From Gammaproteobacteria bacterium (GTDB taxonomy: Bacteria > Pseudomonadota > Gammaproteobacteria > Enterobacterales > Kangiellaceae), in assembly GCA_013372875.1 (NCBI GenBank), contig JABXIW010000462.1, positions 1 through 8,037 on the forward strand: a stretch of DNA of 8,037 bases, read 5' to 3'. Every line of letters starts with the position of its first letter. Within the stretch, counting starts at the first letter, position 1. The notes under the pieces are model-generated. The model did no database searches. It was not told the DNA's origin and saw only the letters and a program-made list of their open reading frames with translations. The translations under genes were made by a program, and so were the position numbers. This document shows positions 1 through 5,564 of this stretch, in pieces.

Positions 1-43
1 CTGCACCCAAAGCAGGCGCGCTACCAGACTGCGCTAATCGCCG
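1..43 (-). tRNA. tRNA-Pro(UGG), 5' half only, cut by the window edge
   Basis: Read on the minus strand, 43 to 1 fits a tRNA exactly: 7-nt 5' acceptor strand CGGCGAT, TA, a D arm with GCGC pairing to GCGC around AGTCTGGTA, one linker base, then the anticodon arm CCTGC-TTTGGGT-GCAG. The 7-nt loop puts TGG at positions 34-36, giving anticodon UGG, which reads CCN proline codons. C as the first base is typical of bacterial tRNA-Pro. The variable loop, T arm and 3' acceptor strand lie beyond the left edge, so integrity of the whole gene and any further tRNAs in the transcript cannot be judged. A strong promoter lies upstream at 104-132. Confidence 0.93.
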
Positions 44-103
44 ATTTCGCTATTCTTTATAGCCATTTCTTACTCATTCTGGCTAACCCGAACAGGGAGC
101 GCA

Positions 104-132
104 ATAATACTGACTCCCAAGAAATGCGTCAA
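104..132 (-). promoter_or_regulatory. sigma70 promoter of tRNA-Pro with GC-rich discriminator
   Basis: On the minus strand a -35 box TTGACG (132-127) and a -10 box TATTAT (109-104) are separated by exactly 17 bases. Next comes TGCGCTCCC, a GC-rich stretch between the -10 box and the expected start. Such discriminators are typical of stable-RNA promoters under ppGpp/DksA (stringent) control. A-rich tracts upstream of the -35 box (about 134-155) could act as an UP element. The expected start near position 97 gives a pre-tRNA leader of about 50 nt. The boxes are seen directly; growth-rate control is inferred from the family pattern. Confidence 0.8.
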
Positions 133-162
133 CACTTTTTCAGGCATTTTTTAGCGATCTGG

Positions 163-226
163 GCTAATTAGCATTAAAAGCTGAATAAGGATTGAGCAAA
201 GCGCCAAATATTGCGACAATATCGCA
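163..226. promoter_or_regulatory. folD upstream region with short palindromes
   Basis: The gap between the tRNA promoter and folD holds no convincing gene. It contains a perfect 10-bp palindrome, GCTAATTAGC (163-172). It also has two overlapping inverted repeats: ATATTG-CGA-CAATAT (208-222) and TGCGA-CAATA-TCGCA (212-226). The second pair is mutually exclusive as hairpins and looks like a possible operator. No strong sigma70 promoter for folD is evident; a weak pair TTTCAA (228-233) and TTTTAG (251-256), 17 apart, is the best I see. The palindromes are real in the sequence; any function is inference. Confidence 0.3.
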
Positions 227-271
227 CTTTCAAACGCTCATTTGAATAAATTTTAGCTTAGAGAGTCTTTA

Positions 272-1126
272 ATGTCTGCACAAATCCTTGATGGCAAAGC
301 CATATCCGAAAAAGTAAAGAATCAACTGGCCGAAAAAGTCCAAGCTCGGCTGGATAAAGGCCTGCGCGCACCCGGTTTAGCGGTGGTTTTGGTAGGTGGC
401 GACCCAGCATCACAAATCTATGTGAACAAAAAAGTTGAGGCTTGCGAAAAAGTCGGCTTTATCTCGCAAAAATTCGTTTTGGATGAAGATACCACTCAAG
501 ACTCGCTTCTGCGCCAAATTGACTCACTCAATGACGATCCAGCGATTGACGGTATTTTGGTGCAATTACCATTACCAAAACATTTGGATTCCAATGTCAT
601 TCTTGAGCGCATTAAAGCGGATAAAGATGTTGATGGCTTCCATCCTTATAATATGGGTCGTTTAACCCAAAAGATGCCAACCATGCGCCCTTGCACTCCT
701 TATGGCGTAATGGTCATGCTTAAAGAAACTGGAATTGACCTAGTCGGCAAAGACGCCGTTGTGGTTGGCGTATCCAATATCGTAGGCCGCCCAATGGGCA
801 TGGAATTGTTGATGGAACGCTGCACTGTTACCTTCTGCCACAGTAAAACCAAAGACTTAGCAAAAAAAGTTTCGGAAGCAGACATCGTCGTTGTTGGTGT
901 TGGTATCCCTGAGATGGTCAAAGGTGATTGGATCAAACCTGGAGCTATTGTGATTGATGTAGGTATTAATCGTCTTGAGACTGGCAAACTAGCGGGTGAT
1001 GTAGAGTTTGACGTCGCAAAAGAGCGCGCCTCATGGATCACCCCAGTACCGGGCGGCGTAGGCCCTATGACCGTCGCCATGCTAATGAGCAACACCCTAT
1101 TTGCTTGTGAACATTTACACGATTAA
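272..1126 (+). CDS. folD: bifunctional methylenetetrahydrofolate dehydrogenase / methenyltetrahydrofolate cyclohydrolase FolD
   Basis: Cytoplasmic enzyme that oxidises 5,10-methylene-THF to 5,10-methenyl-THF with NADP+, then hydrolyses it to 10-formyl-THF, supplying one-carbon units for purines and formyl-Met-tRNA. The 284 residues are close to the 288 of E. coli FolD and run end to end. The active-site signature YVNKK spans 50-54, with Tyr50 and the catalytic Lys54 at E. coli numbering; Gln98 lies in GILVQLPLP and Asp121 in KDVDGFHP. The Rossmann NADP-binding stretch [14 protein letters not shown] follows, and the C-terminal signature [14 protein letters not shown] closes the fold. The ATG has a GAGAG ribosome site 6 bases upstream (261-265). 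The gene stands alone on its strand and ends 14 bases before a terminator hairpin. Nothing is odd or missing. Confidence 0.98.
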   Translation: MSAQILDGKAISEKVKNQLAEKVQARLDKGLRAPGLAVVLVGGDPASQIYVNKKVEACEKVGFISQKFVLDEDTTQDSLLRQIDSLNDDPAIDGILVQLPLPKHLDSNVILERIKADKDVDGFHPYNMGRLTQKMPTMRPCTPYGVMVMLKETGIDLVGKDAVVVGVSNIVGRPMGMELLMERCTVTFCHSKTKDLAKKVSEADIVVVGVGIPEMVKGDWIKPGAIVIDVGINRLETGKLAGDVEFDVAKERASWITPVPGGVGPMTVAMLMSNTLFACEHLHD

Positions 1127-1140
1127 TTATTAGCTCAATA

Positions 1141-1177
1141 AAAAGCCGCCTTTGGAATTATTCAGGCGGCTTTTTTT
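1141..1177. terminator. bidirectional intrinsic terminator shared by folD and the cysS transcript
   Basis: A 10-bp perfect stem pairs 1141-1150 (AAAAGCCGCC) with 1165-1174 (GGCGGCTTTT). Inner T1151-A1164 and GAA/TTC pairings can extend it around a small loop. On the plus strand seven Ts end at 1177, terminating folD. On the minus strand TTTTTATTG follows the stem, so the same hairpin can end transcripts coming from cysS. The stop codon of the small minus-strand gene (1178-1176) lies directly against the stem. Confidence 0.93.
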
Positions 1178-1316
1178 ATTGTTTGTTTTCTTTTTGTCTG
1201 ATTTTTCTTTGGATCTTTGTAAGTCTATTCTGATGCTCTAATTTTTTCATTTTGTTAGAGTGGATTGCTCCAAAAACACCTACTGCTCCAATAAAGATGA
1301 CCAACCAAAACAACAT
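1176..1316 (-). CDS. 46-residue predicted single-pass membrane protein, translationally coupled to cysS
   Basis: I do not recognise this protein. The frame runs ATG at 1316-1314 to TAA at 1178-1176 and encodes 46 residues. Residues 2-18 (LFWLVIFIGAVGVFGAI) form an uncharged stretch long enough for one membrane helix. From residue 21 the chain is strongly basic: ten Lys/Arg against two Glu, with hydrophobics at 23, 26, 32, 35 and 39 that could make a short amphipathic helix. By the positive-inside rule the tail should face the cytoplasm. The ATG overlaps the cysS stop as TAATG, and GGAG lies 9 bases upstream inside the last cysS codons, a classic coupled arrangement. The frame fills the gap down to the terminator almost exactly. 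In E. coli this slot holds ybcI and ybcJ, which it does not resemble. A chance frame is possible, but start context, composition and fit argue against it. Confidence 0.7.
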   Translation of the reverse strand: MLFWLVIFIGAVGVFGAIHSNKMKKLEHQNRLTKIQRKIRQKENKQ

Positions 1317-2713
1317 TACTTTCTTCTCCAGCTAGTGCCGTTAGCACCATCTTCTAGCTCAATATTAAGCTCGTTCAATTTATCACGAATTTCGTCAGCT
1401 TTAGCCCAGTCTTTATCGGCACGAGCTTGTAAACGTTGTTGAATTAAGTCGTCAATTTCAGCGTCAGTTACATCAGACTCCCTTGCCCCTGATTTTAAAA
1501 ACTCATCAGGATCTTGCTGCAACAGACTTAACACTCCTGCCAATTCTTTGAGTTTTACCGCGATAGTTGCAGCTTTTGGCATATCGGTTGCTTTTAGACG
1601 ATTGACCTCTTTGGCTAACTCAAACAACACAGGCATGACTTCAGGAACATTAAAGTCATCGTCCATGGCTTCAACAAACTTTACTTCTGCTTGAGCTAAG
1701 AACTCCAACTGTTCGTCATTCGCTTGCGCCAAGTCCACACCACGTAAAGAGGTATATAAACGCTCTAAAGAAGCATCAGCCGCTTCTAAATTGGCTTGGC
1801 TGTAACTTAATTGGCTGCGGTAATGACCACTCATCAAGAAATAACGCACTGATTCAGCACGATATTCCTTTAACACATCACGAATAGTAAAGAAGTTACC
1901 TAATGACTTAGACATCTTTTCTTTATCTACTTGCACCATGCCAGTGTGGATCCAAGTACGCGCAAACTGACAGCCATTGGCCGCTTCCGATTGAGCAATT
2001 TCATTTTCATGGTGGGGGAACTGCAAATCCGAACCACCACCATGAATATCGAAAGTCTCACCTAGGCATTCTTTAGACATAGCCGAACATTCAATATGCC
2101 AGCCTGGACGCCCTTTGCCCCACGGTGAATCCCAGGTGGGCTCATTTGGCTTAGCCGCTTTCCATAAAGCAAAGTCCATCGGATCGCGCTTTTCAGAGTT
2201 AACTTCTACTCGCTCGCCAGAATTGAGCTGCTCTAAATCTTGCTTCGATAATTTGCCGTAATCCTTAAACTTAGGCACAAAATAATTCACATCACCAGAC
2301 TCAGTAACATAGGCATAGTCTTTTTCGATTAGCGTTTCGATGATCTCAATAATGCCATCCATAGTGTTCGTTGCGGTGGGCTCAATATCGGGACGCTGCA
2401 AGCCAATCGCGTCGAAATCCTTATACATTTCTTGAATAAAACGCGCCGTTAGCTCATTAAAGGCTTCACCATTTTCATTGGAGCGCTCAATGATCTTGTC
2501 ATCGATATCCGTAATATTGCGCACATAGGTCACATCATAACCGCGAAAACGCAAGTAACGATTGATCACATCAAATGACGAATAAGTTCGCGCATGGCCA
2601 ATATGGCACAGATCATAAGTTGTCACGCCGCACACATACATGGATACCTTGCCATCGACTAATGGTTTAAAGGTTTCTTTTTGGCGCGTTAAGTTGTTGT
2701 AGATCTGTAACAT
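1316..2713 (-). CDS. cysS: cysteinyl-tRNA synthetase
   Basis: Class I aminoacyl-tRNA synthetase that charges tRNA-Cys with cysteine using ATP, in the cytoplasm. The 465 residues compare with 461 in E. coli and align throughout. The zinc site that selects cysteine is intact: Cys28 in YVCGVTTYD, Cys209 in GWHIECSAM, His234 and Glu238 in [10 protein letters not shown]. The HIGH motif is at 37-40 and KMSKS at 266-270. The helical anticodon-binding region follows and the protein ends in the typical TSWRRK. The ATG lies about 6 bases after an AGAG-type ribosome site (2719-2726), and the N-terminus [10 protein letters not shown] matches the family. cysS is divergent from ppiB and convergent with folD, the order seen in E. 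coli. Its stop codon overlaps the start of a small downstream gene. Confidence 0.98.
   Translation of the reverse strand: MLQIYNNLTRQKETFKPLVDGKVSMYVCGVTTYDLCHIGHARTYSSFDVINRYLRFRGYDVTYVRNITDIDDKIIERSNENGEAFNELTARFIQEMYKDFDAIGLQRPDIEPTATNTMDGIIEIIETLIEKDYAYVTESGDVNYFVPKFKDYGKLSKQDLEQLNSGERVEVNSEKRDPMDFALWKAAKPNEPTWDSPWGKGRPGWHIECSAMSKECLGETFDIHGGGSDLQFPHHENEIAQSEAANGCQFARTWIHTGMVQVDKEKMSKSLGNFFTIRDVLKEYRAESVRYFLMSGHYRSQLSYSQANLEAADASLERLYTSLRGVDLAQANDEQLEFLAQAEVKFVEAMDDDFNVPEVMPVLFELAKEVNRLKATDMPKAATIAVKLKELAGVLSLLQQDPDEFLKSGARESDVTDAEIDDLIQQRLQARADKDWAKADEIRDKLNELNIELEDGANGTSWRRK
1324..1329 (-). promoter_or_regulatory. ribosome binding site of the small ORF, inside the end of cysS
   Basis: On the minus strand GGAGAA (1329-1324) precedes the ATG at 1316, with 9 bases between GGAG and the start codon. 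It lies within the last cysS codons, which encode the conserved C-terminal Trp-Arg-Arg-Lys. Part of the match may therefore be forced by the CysRS protein sequence, but together with the TAATG overlap it supports reinitiation or coupled translation. Confidence 0.6.
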
Positions 2714-2774
2714 GATTTATCTCTTTATTTCTATCTTGATGGTTTCAATTTAGCTTTTTTTGCCCAAAAGCATT

Positions 2775-2780
2775 ATTATA
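2775..2780 (-). promoter_or_regulatory. probable -10 box of cysS
   Basis: On the minus strand a perfect TATAAT (2780-2775) lies about 60 bases upstream of the cysS start codon in the AT-rich divergent region. The -35 is weak: at 16-18 bases spacing only AT-rich hexamers such as CAATAT or AATATC are present. An activator or the adjacent inverted repeat could compensate, but that is inference. Confidence 0.45.
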
Positions 2781-2803
2781 TGCCGCAAAATCAGCTTGAT
2801 ATT

Positions 2804-2830
2804 GTAGCCATTGAGTTGCATATAGGCTAC
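2804..2830. repeat. inverted repeat between the divergent cysS and ppiB genes
   Basis: GTAGCC (2804-2809) and GGCTAC (2825-2830) form a perfect 6-bp inverted repeat around a 15-base AT-rich spacer. ATTG and CAAT flank it, so the pairing can be drawn longer with a bulge. It lies next to the -35 region of the cysS promoter candidate and upstream of ppiB, where a regulator dimer or a leader hairpin could act on either gene. No known operator is recognised. Confidence 0.3.
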
Positions 2831-2844
2831 GGCAATTTTATATA
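2816..2844 (+). promoter_or_regulatory. tentative ppiB promoter
   Basis: TTGCAT (2816-2821) and TATATA (2839-2844) are 17 bases apart on the plus strand. A start about 7 bases further on would leave almost no leader before the ATG at 2858 and would drop the AGG ribosome site (2848-2850). An upstream alternative using TTGATA (2796-2801) and TATAGG (2821-2826) has a poor 19-base spacing. Both are weak, so treat the assignment as a guess. Confidence 0.22.
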
Positions 2845-2857
2845 AATAGGTTAAATT

Positions 2858-3370
2858 ATGTCTGAAACAATGCAGAAGGTTACTTTAACAACGAATCATG
2901 GCGATATTGTTCTTGAATTAAACGCTGAGAAAGCGCCAAAAACCGTTGAGAACTTCTTAAATTATGTGCGCAAAGGTCATTATGACGGTACTATTTTTCA
3001 CCGCGTGATCTCGAACTTTATGATCCAAGGCGGCGGCTTTACTCCAGATATGGAGCAAAAAGATACGGATGCGCCAATTGAGAATGAAGCCAATAATGGC
3101 TTGGCCAATGTCAATGGTTCAATCGCTATGGCTAGAACTATGGATCCTCATTCAGCTTCGTGCCAGTTCTTTATTAACACTAAAGACAATGACTTCCTCA
3201 ACTTCCAGAATGAATCGATGCAAGGCTGGGGTTATTGCGTATTCGGCCAAGTGATTGAAGGCATGGAAGTGGTTGAAGCGATTAAAGAAGTGGAAACTGG
3301 CTCATACAGCGTACATCAAGATGTGCCTGTTGAGACTGTGATGATAGAAAAGGCCTTTATCAACGAGTAA
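2858..3370 (+). CDS. ppiB: cytoplasmic cyclophilin-type peptidyl-prolyl cis-trans isomerase B
   Basis: Catalyses cis-trans isomerisation of Xaa-Pro bonds and assists protein folding. At 170 residues with no signal peptide or membrane segment it matches the cytoplasmic PpiB type (164 in E. coli) rather than periplasmic PpiA. The cyclophilin core is complete: FHRV at 47-50 with catalytic Arg49, FMIQGGG at 54-60, GSIAMART at 87-94, the substrate-pocket stretch [10 protein letters not shown] at 98-107, and [10 protein letters not shown] at 123-132. The chosen ATG has AGG 7 bases upstream. A second ATG four codons later would give an N-terminus closer to E. coli PpiB, so the first four residues are less certain. 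It is divergent from cysS and upstream of lpxH, an order also found in E. coli. Confidence 0.97.
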   Translation: MSETMQKVTLTTNHGDIVLELNAEKAPKTVENFLNYVRKGHYDGTIFHRVISNFMIQGGGFTPDMEQKDTDAPIENEANNGLANVNGSIAMARTMDPHSASCQFFINTKDNDFLNFQNESMQGWGYCVFGQVIEGMEVVEAIKEVETGSYSVHQDVPVETVMIEKAFINE

Positions 3371-3392
3371 CGACCTATAGGATGTAGGAAGT

Positions 3393-3419
3393 GCAGAAAA
3401 TGCAGGAGCAATTTTCTGC
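3393..3419 (+). repeat. perfect 9-bp hairpin between ppiB and lpxH
   Basis: GCAGAAAAT (3393-3401) and ATTTTCTGC (3411-3419) are perfect inverted copies separated by nine bases, GCAGGAGCA; a T-G pair can extend the stem by one. No T run follows, so this is not an intrinsic terminator. Instead the 3' arm abuts GAGG (3420-3423), the probable ribosome site of lpxH. It could tune lpxH translation, protect or direct processing of the ppiB-lpxH mRNA, or be one copy of a small dispersed palindromic repeat. The structure is seen; these roles are inference. Confidence 0.6.
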
Positions 3420-3430
3420 GAGGTTAAACT

Positions 3431-4150
3431 ATGACTATACATTTCATATCCGATTTACACCTCTGCGAAGAGCGCCCAGACCTAACGGCGCTCTTTAGCC
3501 AATACATGACTGAAATCGCACCTCAGTCCGATGAGCTTTATGTTTTAGGCGATTTATTCGAAAGCTGGATTGGCGATGACGATGATTCTGAATTTGTCGA
3601 ATCAATTATTAGCCAATTTAAAGCCTATTCGGATTCGGGCAAAAAGCTTTATTTTCAACATGGCAATCGTGATTTTTTATTGGGCGAGGAATTTGCCAAC
3701 AAAACAGGCGGCGTCATTATTGACGAAGTGCATCCATTGGCTATTGGCGCACAAAACGCTATCTTAATGCACGGCGATTCACTCTGTTGGGACGATGTAG
3801 ATTATCTCAAGTTCCGCCAGATGGTACGTTCTGATGAATGGCAACAACAATTGCTTTCTCAGCCACTAGCAGTTCGTCGCGCTATTGCCGCTGACTTACG
3901 CCAAAAAAGTAAAGAAGCCCAAGAAAATAAAGCCGAATCGATTTGTGATGTGCATCCAAAAGCGATTGAAGAAGTGTTGGCTGAAAACAATGCCACTATC
4001 CTTATTCACGGCCATACTCATAGACCTGACTTCCATGACTTAGAAGTTGATAGCAAGCATTGCCAACGCATAGTCTTGAGTGACTGGGACGAGCAAGGCC
4101 AGTATTTAACGATCAATGAAACTGATATAGAGAGTCATTACTTTGGTTAG
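3431..4150 (+). CDS. lpxH: UDP-2,3-diacylglucosamine diphosphatase LpxH
   Basis: Peripheral inner-membrane enzyme of lipid A synthesis that hydrolyses UDP-2,3-diacylglucosamine to lipid X and UMP with a Mn2+ pair. Its 239 residues compare with 240 in E. coli. All calcineurin-like metallophosphoesterase motifs are present in order: SDLHL with Asp8 and His10, VLGDLFE with Asp41, HGNRD with Asn79, MHGDSLCWDD with His114, and HGHTHRP with His195 and His197. The order and spacing fit LpxH rather than LpxI, which is unrelated. The ATG has GAGG 7 bases upstream, directly after the hairpin at 3393-3419. The 60-base gap and shared strand suggest co-transcription with ppiB. The gene ends convergently with pepE, nine bases from its stop. 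Confidence 0.97.
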   Translation: MTIHFISDLHLCEERPDLTALFSQYMTEIAPQSDELYVLGDLFESWIGDDDDSEFVESIISQFKAYSDSGKKLYFQHGNRDFLLGEEFANKTGGVIIDEVHPLAIGAQNAILMHGDSLCWDDVDYLKFRQMVRSDEWQQQLLSQPLAVRRAIAADLRQKSKEAQENKAESICDVHPKAIEEVLAENNATILIHGHTHRPDFHDLEVDSKHCQRIVLSDWDEQGQYLTINETDIESHYFG

Positions 4151-4177
4151 TTTGTTGCTTTAAAGCAGCCAACTAAC
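4146..4177. terminator. hairpin covering the convergent stop codons of lpxH and pepE
   Basis: GTTAGTT (4146-4152) pairs with AACTAAC (4171-4177). After one mismatch and two pairs the 12-base palindrome TGCTTTAAAGCA (4156-4167) forms the tip, about 13 pairs in all. The structure includes the lpxH TAG (4148-4150) and, in its loop, the pepE TAA (4162-4160). Neither strand has a clear T run after the stem, so it is not a canonical intrinsic terminator. It may be a 3'-end stabiliser, a weak bidirectional terminator or a barrier to converging transcripts. Confidence 0.45.
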
Positions 4178-4867
4178 ATCCGAGTCAGCTTTAATGGTTC
4201 GGATACCTTCGCCGTCTCTAAAGACTAAACCATCTTTAGTTCCCTTTAAAAACAAACGATTACCGCAACGCTCCAGTGCTGTGCCTTCTTTGATACCCAC
4301 CACATATTTATCAGGATTGGCGCAGGTGTATTCGTAGATCCGCTCAGCGCGAGTTTCACCATTATGATTCGGCGGCTGATAGTCAGTGTAATGAGGGTTA
4401 ATTTGGAATGGCACCAAACCTAAAGCCCTAAAACTTCTCGGCTGCACAATGGGCATATCGTTGGTGGTGCAGATGGTGAGACCCGCCATATTCGAGCCAG
4501 CACTCCAGCCAATATAAGGTGTTCCTGAATTCACTTTACGACGAATAACATCTATCAGCTCATTGTCGTAAAGCTGTTTTAATAAATAAAAAGTATTGCC
4601 ACCACCAATAGCAATAGCGTCAGCCTCTTCTACAGCTTTAATGGGATCTTCAAACTGATGAATCGAAGTGATTTGCTTACCGATTGCTGCAAGTGCTTGA
4701 TTGACTTTTTGCTCATAGGCGTCAAAACCCATGGCAAAGCCAGCATAAGGAATAAACAAAATGTTGTTAATAGATTGCGGCAAGAAACCATCAATCATAG
4801 GTAGAGCATGCTCTAAATATCCCGTTTGGCCTTCACGAGAAGCGCTTAACAATAATAATTTTGACAT
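4160..4867 (-). CDS. pepE: peptidase E, alpha-aspartyl dipeptidase (family S51)
   Basis: Cytoplasmic serine peptidase that cleaves dipeptides with N-terminal aspartate, helping recycle Asp-Xaa peptides. The 235 residues compare with 229 in enteric PepE. The class I glutamine-amidotransferase-like fold is visible in AIAIGGGNTFYLL (85-97) and the nucleophile elbow GWSAGSN (120-126) with Ser122. With a constant shift of two from the Salmonella enzyme, Asp137 and His159 (NPHYTDY) complete the triad. The cyanophycinase relatives share the elbow, but length and surrounding motifs fit PepE. The start has AAGGA 6 bases upstream (4878-4874). It begins 16 bases after the miaE stop on the same strand, so co-transcription is likely; no functional link between the two is known to me. 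Confidence 0.95.
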   Translation of the reverse strand: MSKLLLLSASREGQTGYLEHALPMIDGFLPQSINNILFIPYAGFAMGFDAYEQKVNQALAAIGKQITSIHQFEDPIKAVEEADAIAIGGGNTFYLLKQLYDNELIDVIRRKVNSGTPYIGWSAGSNMAGLTICTTNDMPIVQPRSFRALGLVPFQINPHYTDYQPPNHNGETRAERIYEYTCANPDKYVVGIKEGTALERCGNRLFLKGTKDGLVFRDGEGIRTIKADSDVSWLL

Positions 4868-4883
4868 AGTAATTCCTTAATTT

Positions 4884-5495
4884 TTAGACTGGCACGCCCG
4901 AATGGAAACGAAACAAAGGATCGGGCGATTCAATTAATTCTCGTTCTTTTTCTAAGAAAAACTGTACTCGCTCACTAATATCTTGCTCTGAGTAGCGTTT
5001 GGCTAAATCCAAATAATCCATAAAGTGGCGTGACTCTGATTTCAACAAAAACTTATAGTATTTTGAAAGCTCTGGCTCAGTTTCAGCAAAGTATGGCGCT
5101 AAGGCATGAAAGCGCTCACACGAGCGCGCTTCAATAATAGCGCCAATAATAAGCCCATCAATTAATCTTTGCGGTTCATCTTTTGATGCATATTTATGCA
5201 AGCCAGCGGCATATCGAGATGGCTTTATGGCTCGATACTTAATGCCGCGTTTTTCGATAAATTCCAAAACTTGTTCAAAGTGCAAAACTTCTTCACGCGT
5301 CAATTGTGAAAGTTTTTTTAACAACTCAATTCGCTCAGGATAGCGGAACATCTGCTTAACCGCAGTGGCCGCCGCCTTTTTCTCGCAATGAGCATGATCA
5401 ATGAGCACCGTTTCTAACTCGTTAACGGCTTTTTCTAACCATGCTATCGGCGTTGAACACAAAAGAAACTGCTGAATTGGCGTAATATCGGCCAT
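4884..5495 (-). CDS. miaE: tRNA-(ms2i6A37) hydroxylase MiaE
   Basis: Non-haem diiron monooxygenase that hydroxylates the isopentenyl group of ms2i6A at position 37, next to the anticodon of tRNAs reading UNN codons, giving ms2io6A. It needs O2. The 203-residue all-helical, ferritin-like chain shows the expected carboxylate/histidine ligands in two sets: Glu38 (HCEKKAA) with Glu69-x-x-His72 (EEVLHF), and Glu122 (EARSCERF) with Glu154-x-x-His157 (ESRH). The family is absent from E. coli but present in Salmonella and pseudomonads. The ATG at 5495 has no recognisable ribosome site in the AT-rich leader, and I see no better in-frame start, so translation may be weak or use another signal. It follows tgpA after 42 bases and precedes pepE by 16. 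Confidence 0.93.
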   Translation of the reverse strand: MADITPIQQFLLCSTPIAWLEKAVNELETVLIDHAHCEKKAAATAVKQMFRYPERIELLKKLSQLTREEVLHFEQVLEFIEKRGIKYRAIKPSRYAAGLHKYASKDEPQRLIDGLIIGAIIEARSCERFHALAPYFAETEPELSKYYKFLLKSESRHFMDYLDLAKRYSEQDISERVQFFLEKERELIESPDPLFRFHSGVPV

Positions 5496-5536
5496 ATTAA
5501 TTGAAATTAAATATATCGTTTGGCAAAAGATGCGCC

Positions 5537-5564
5537 ATTATAGCTTTTTGACTTGGGCTTTAAA
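5537..5564 (-). promoter_or_regulatory. possible internal promoter for miaE-pepE at the end of tgpA
   Basis: On the minus strand a perfect TATAAT (5542-5537) includes the TAA stop codon of tgpA. TTTAAA (5564-5559), 16 bases upstream, matches the -35 consensus at four of six positions. A start about 35 bases before the miaE ATG would separate miaE-pepE from the tgpA transcript. Part of the -10 match is fixed by the stop codon, so chance is possible. Confidence 0.4.

Noticed and set aside
124..171. 15-codon plus-strand frame in the folD upstream region
   Set aside because: No ribosome site, very short, and overlaps the tRNA-Pro promoter.
435..665. Open frame of 76 codons within folD in another frame
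   Set aside because: It lies wholly inside an unmistakable folD, has no ribosome site and no sensible protein character.
1260..1442. Plus-strand frame of 60 codons over the end of cysS
   Set aside because: It overlaps the cysS C-terminus and the small minus-strand gene, and shows no ribosome site or family features.
3400..3430. Short ATG-started frame running into lpxH from the hairpin region
   Set aside because: It is out of frame with lpxH, starts inside the stem, and has no ribosome site of its own; it looks incidental.
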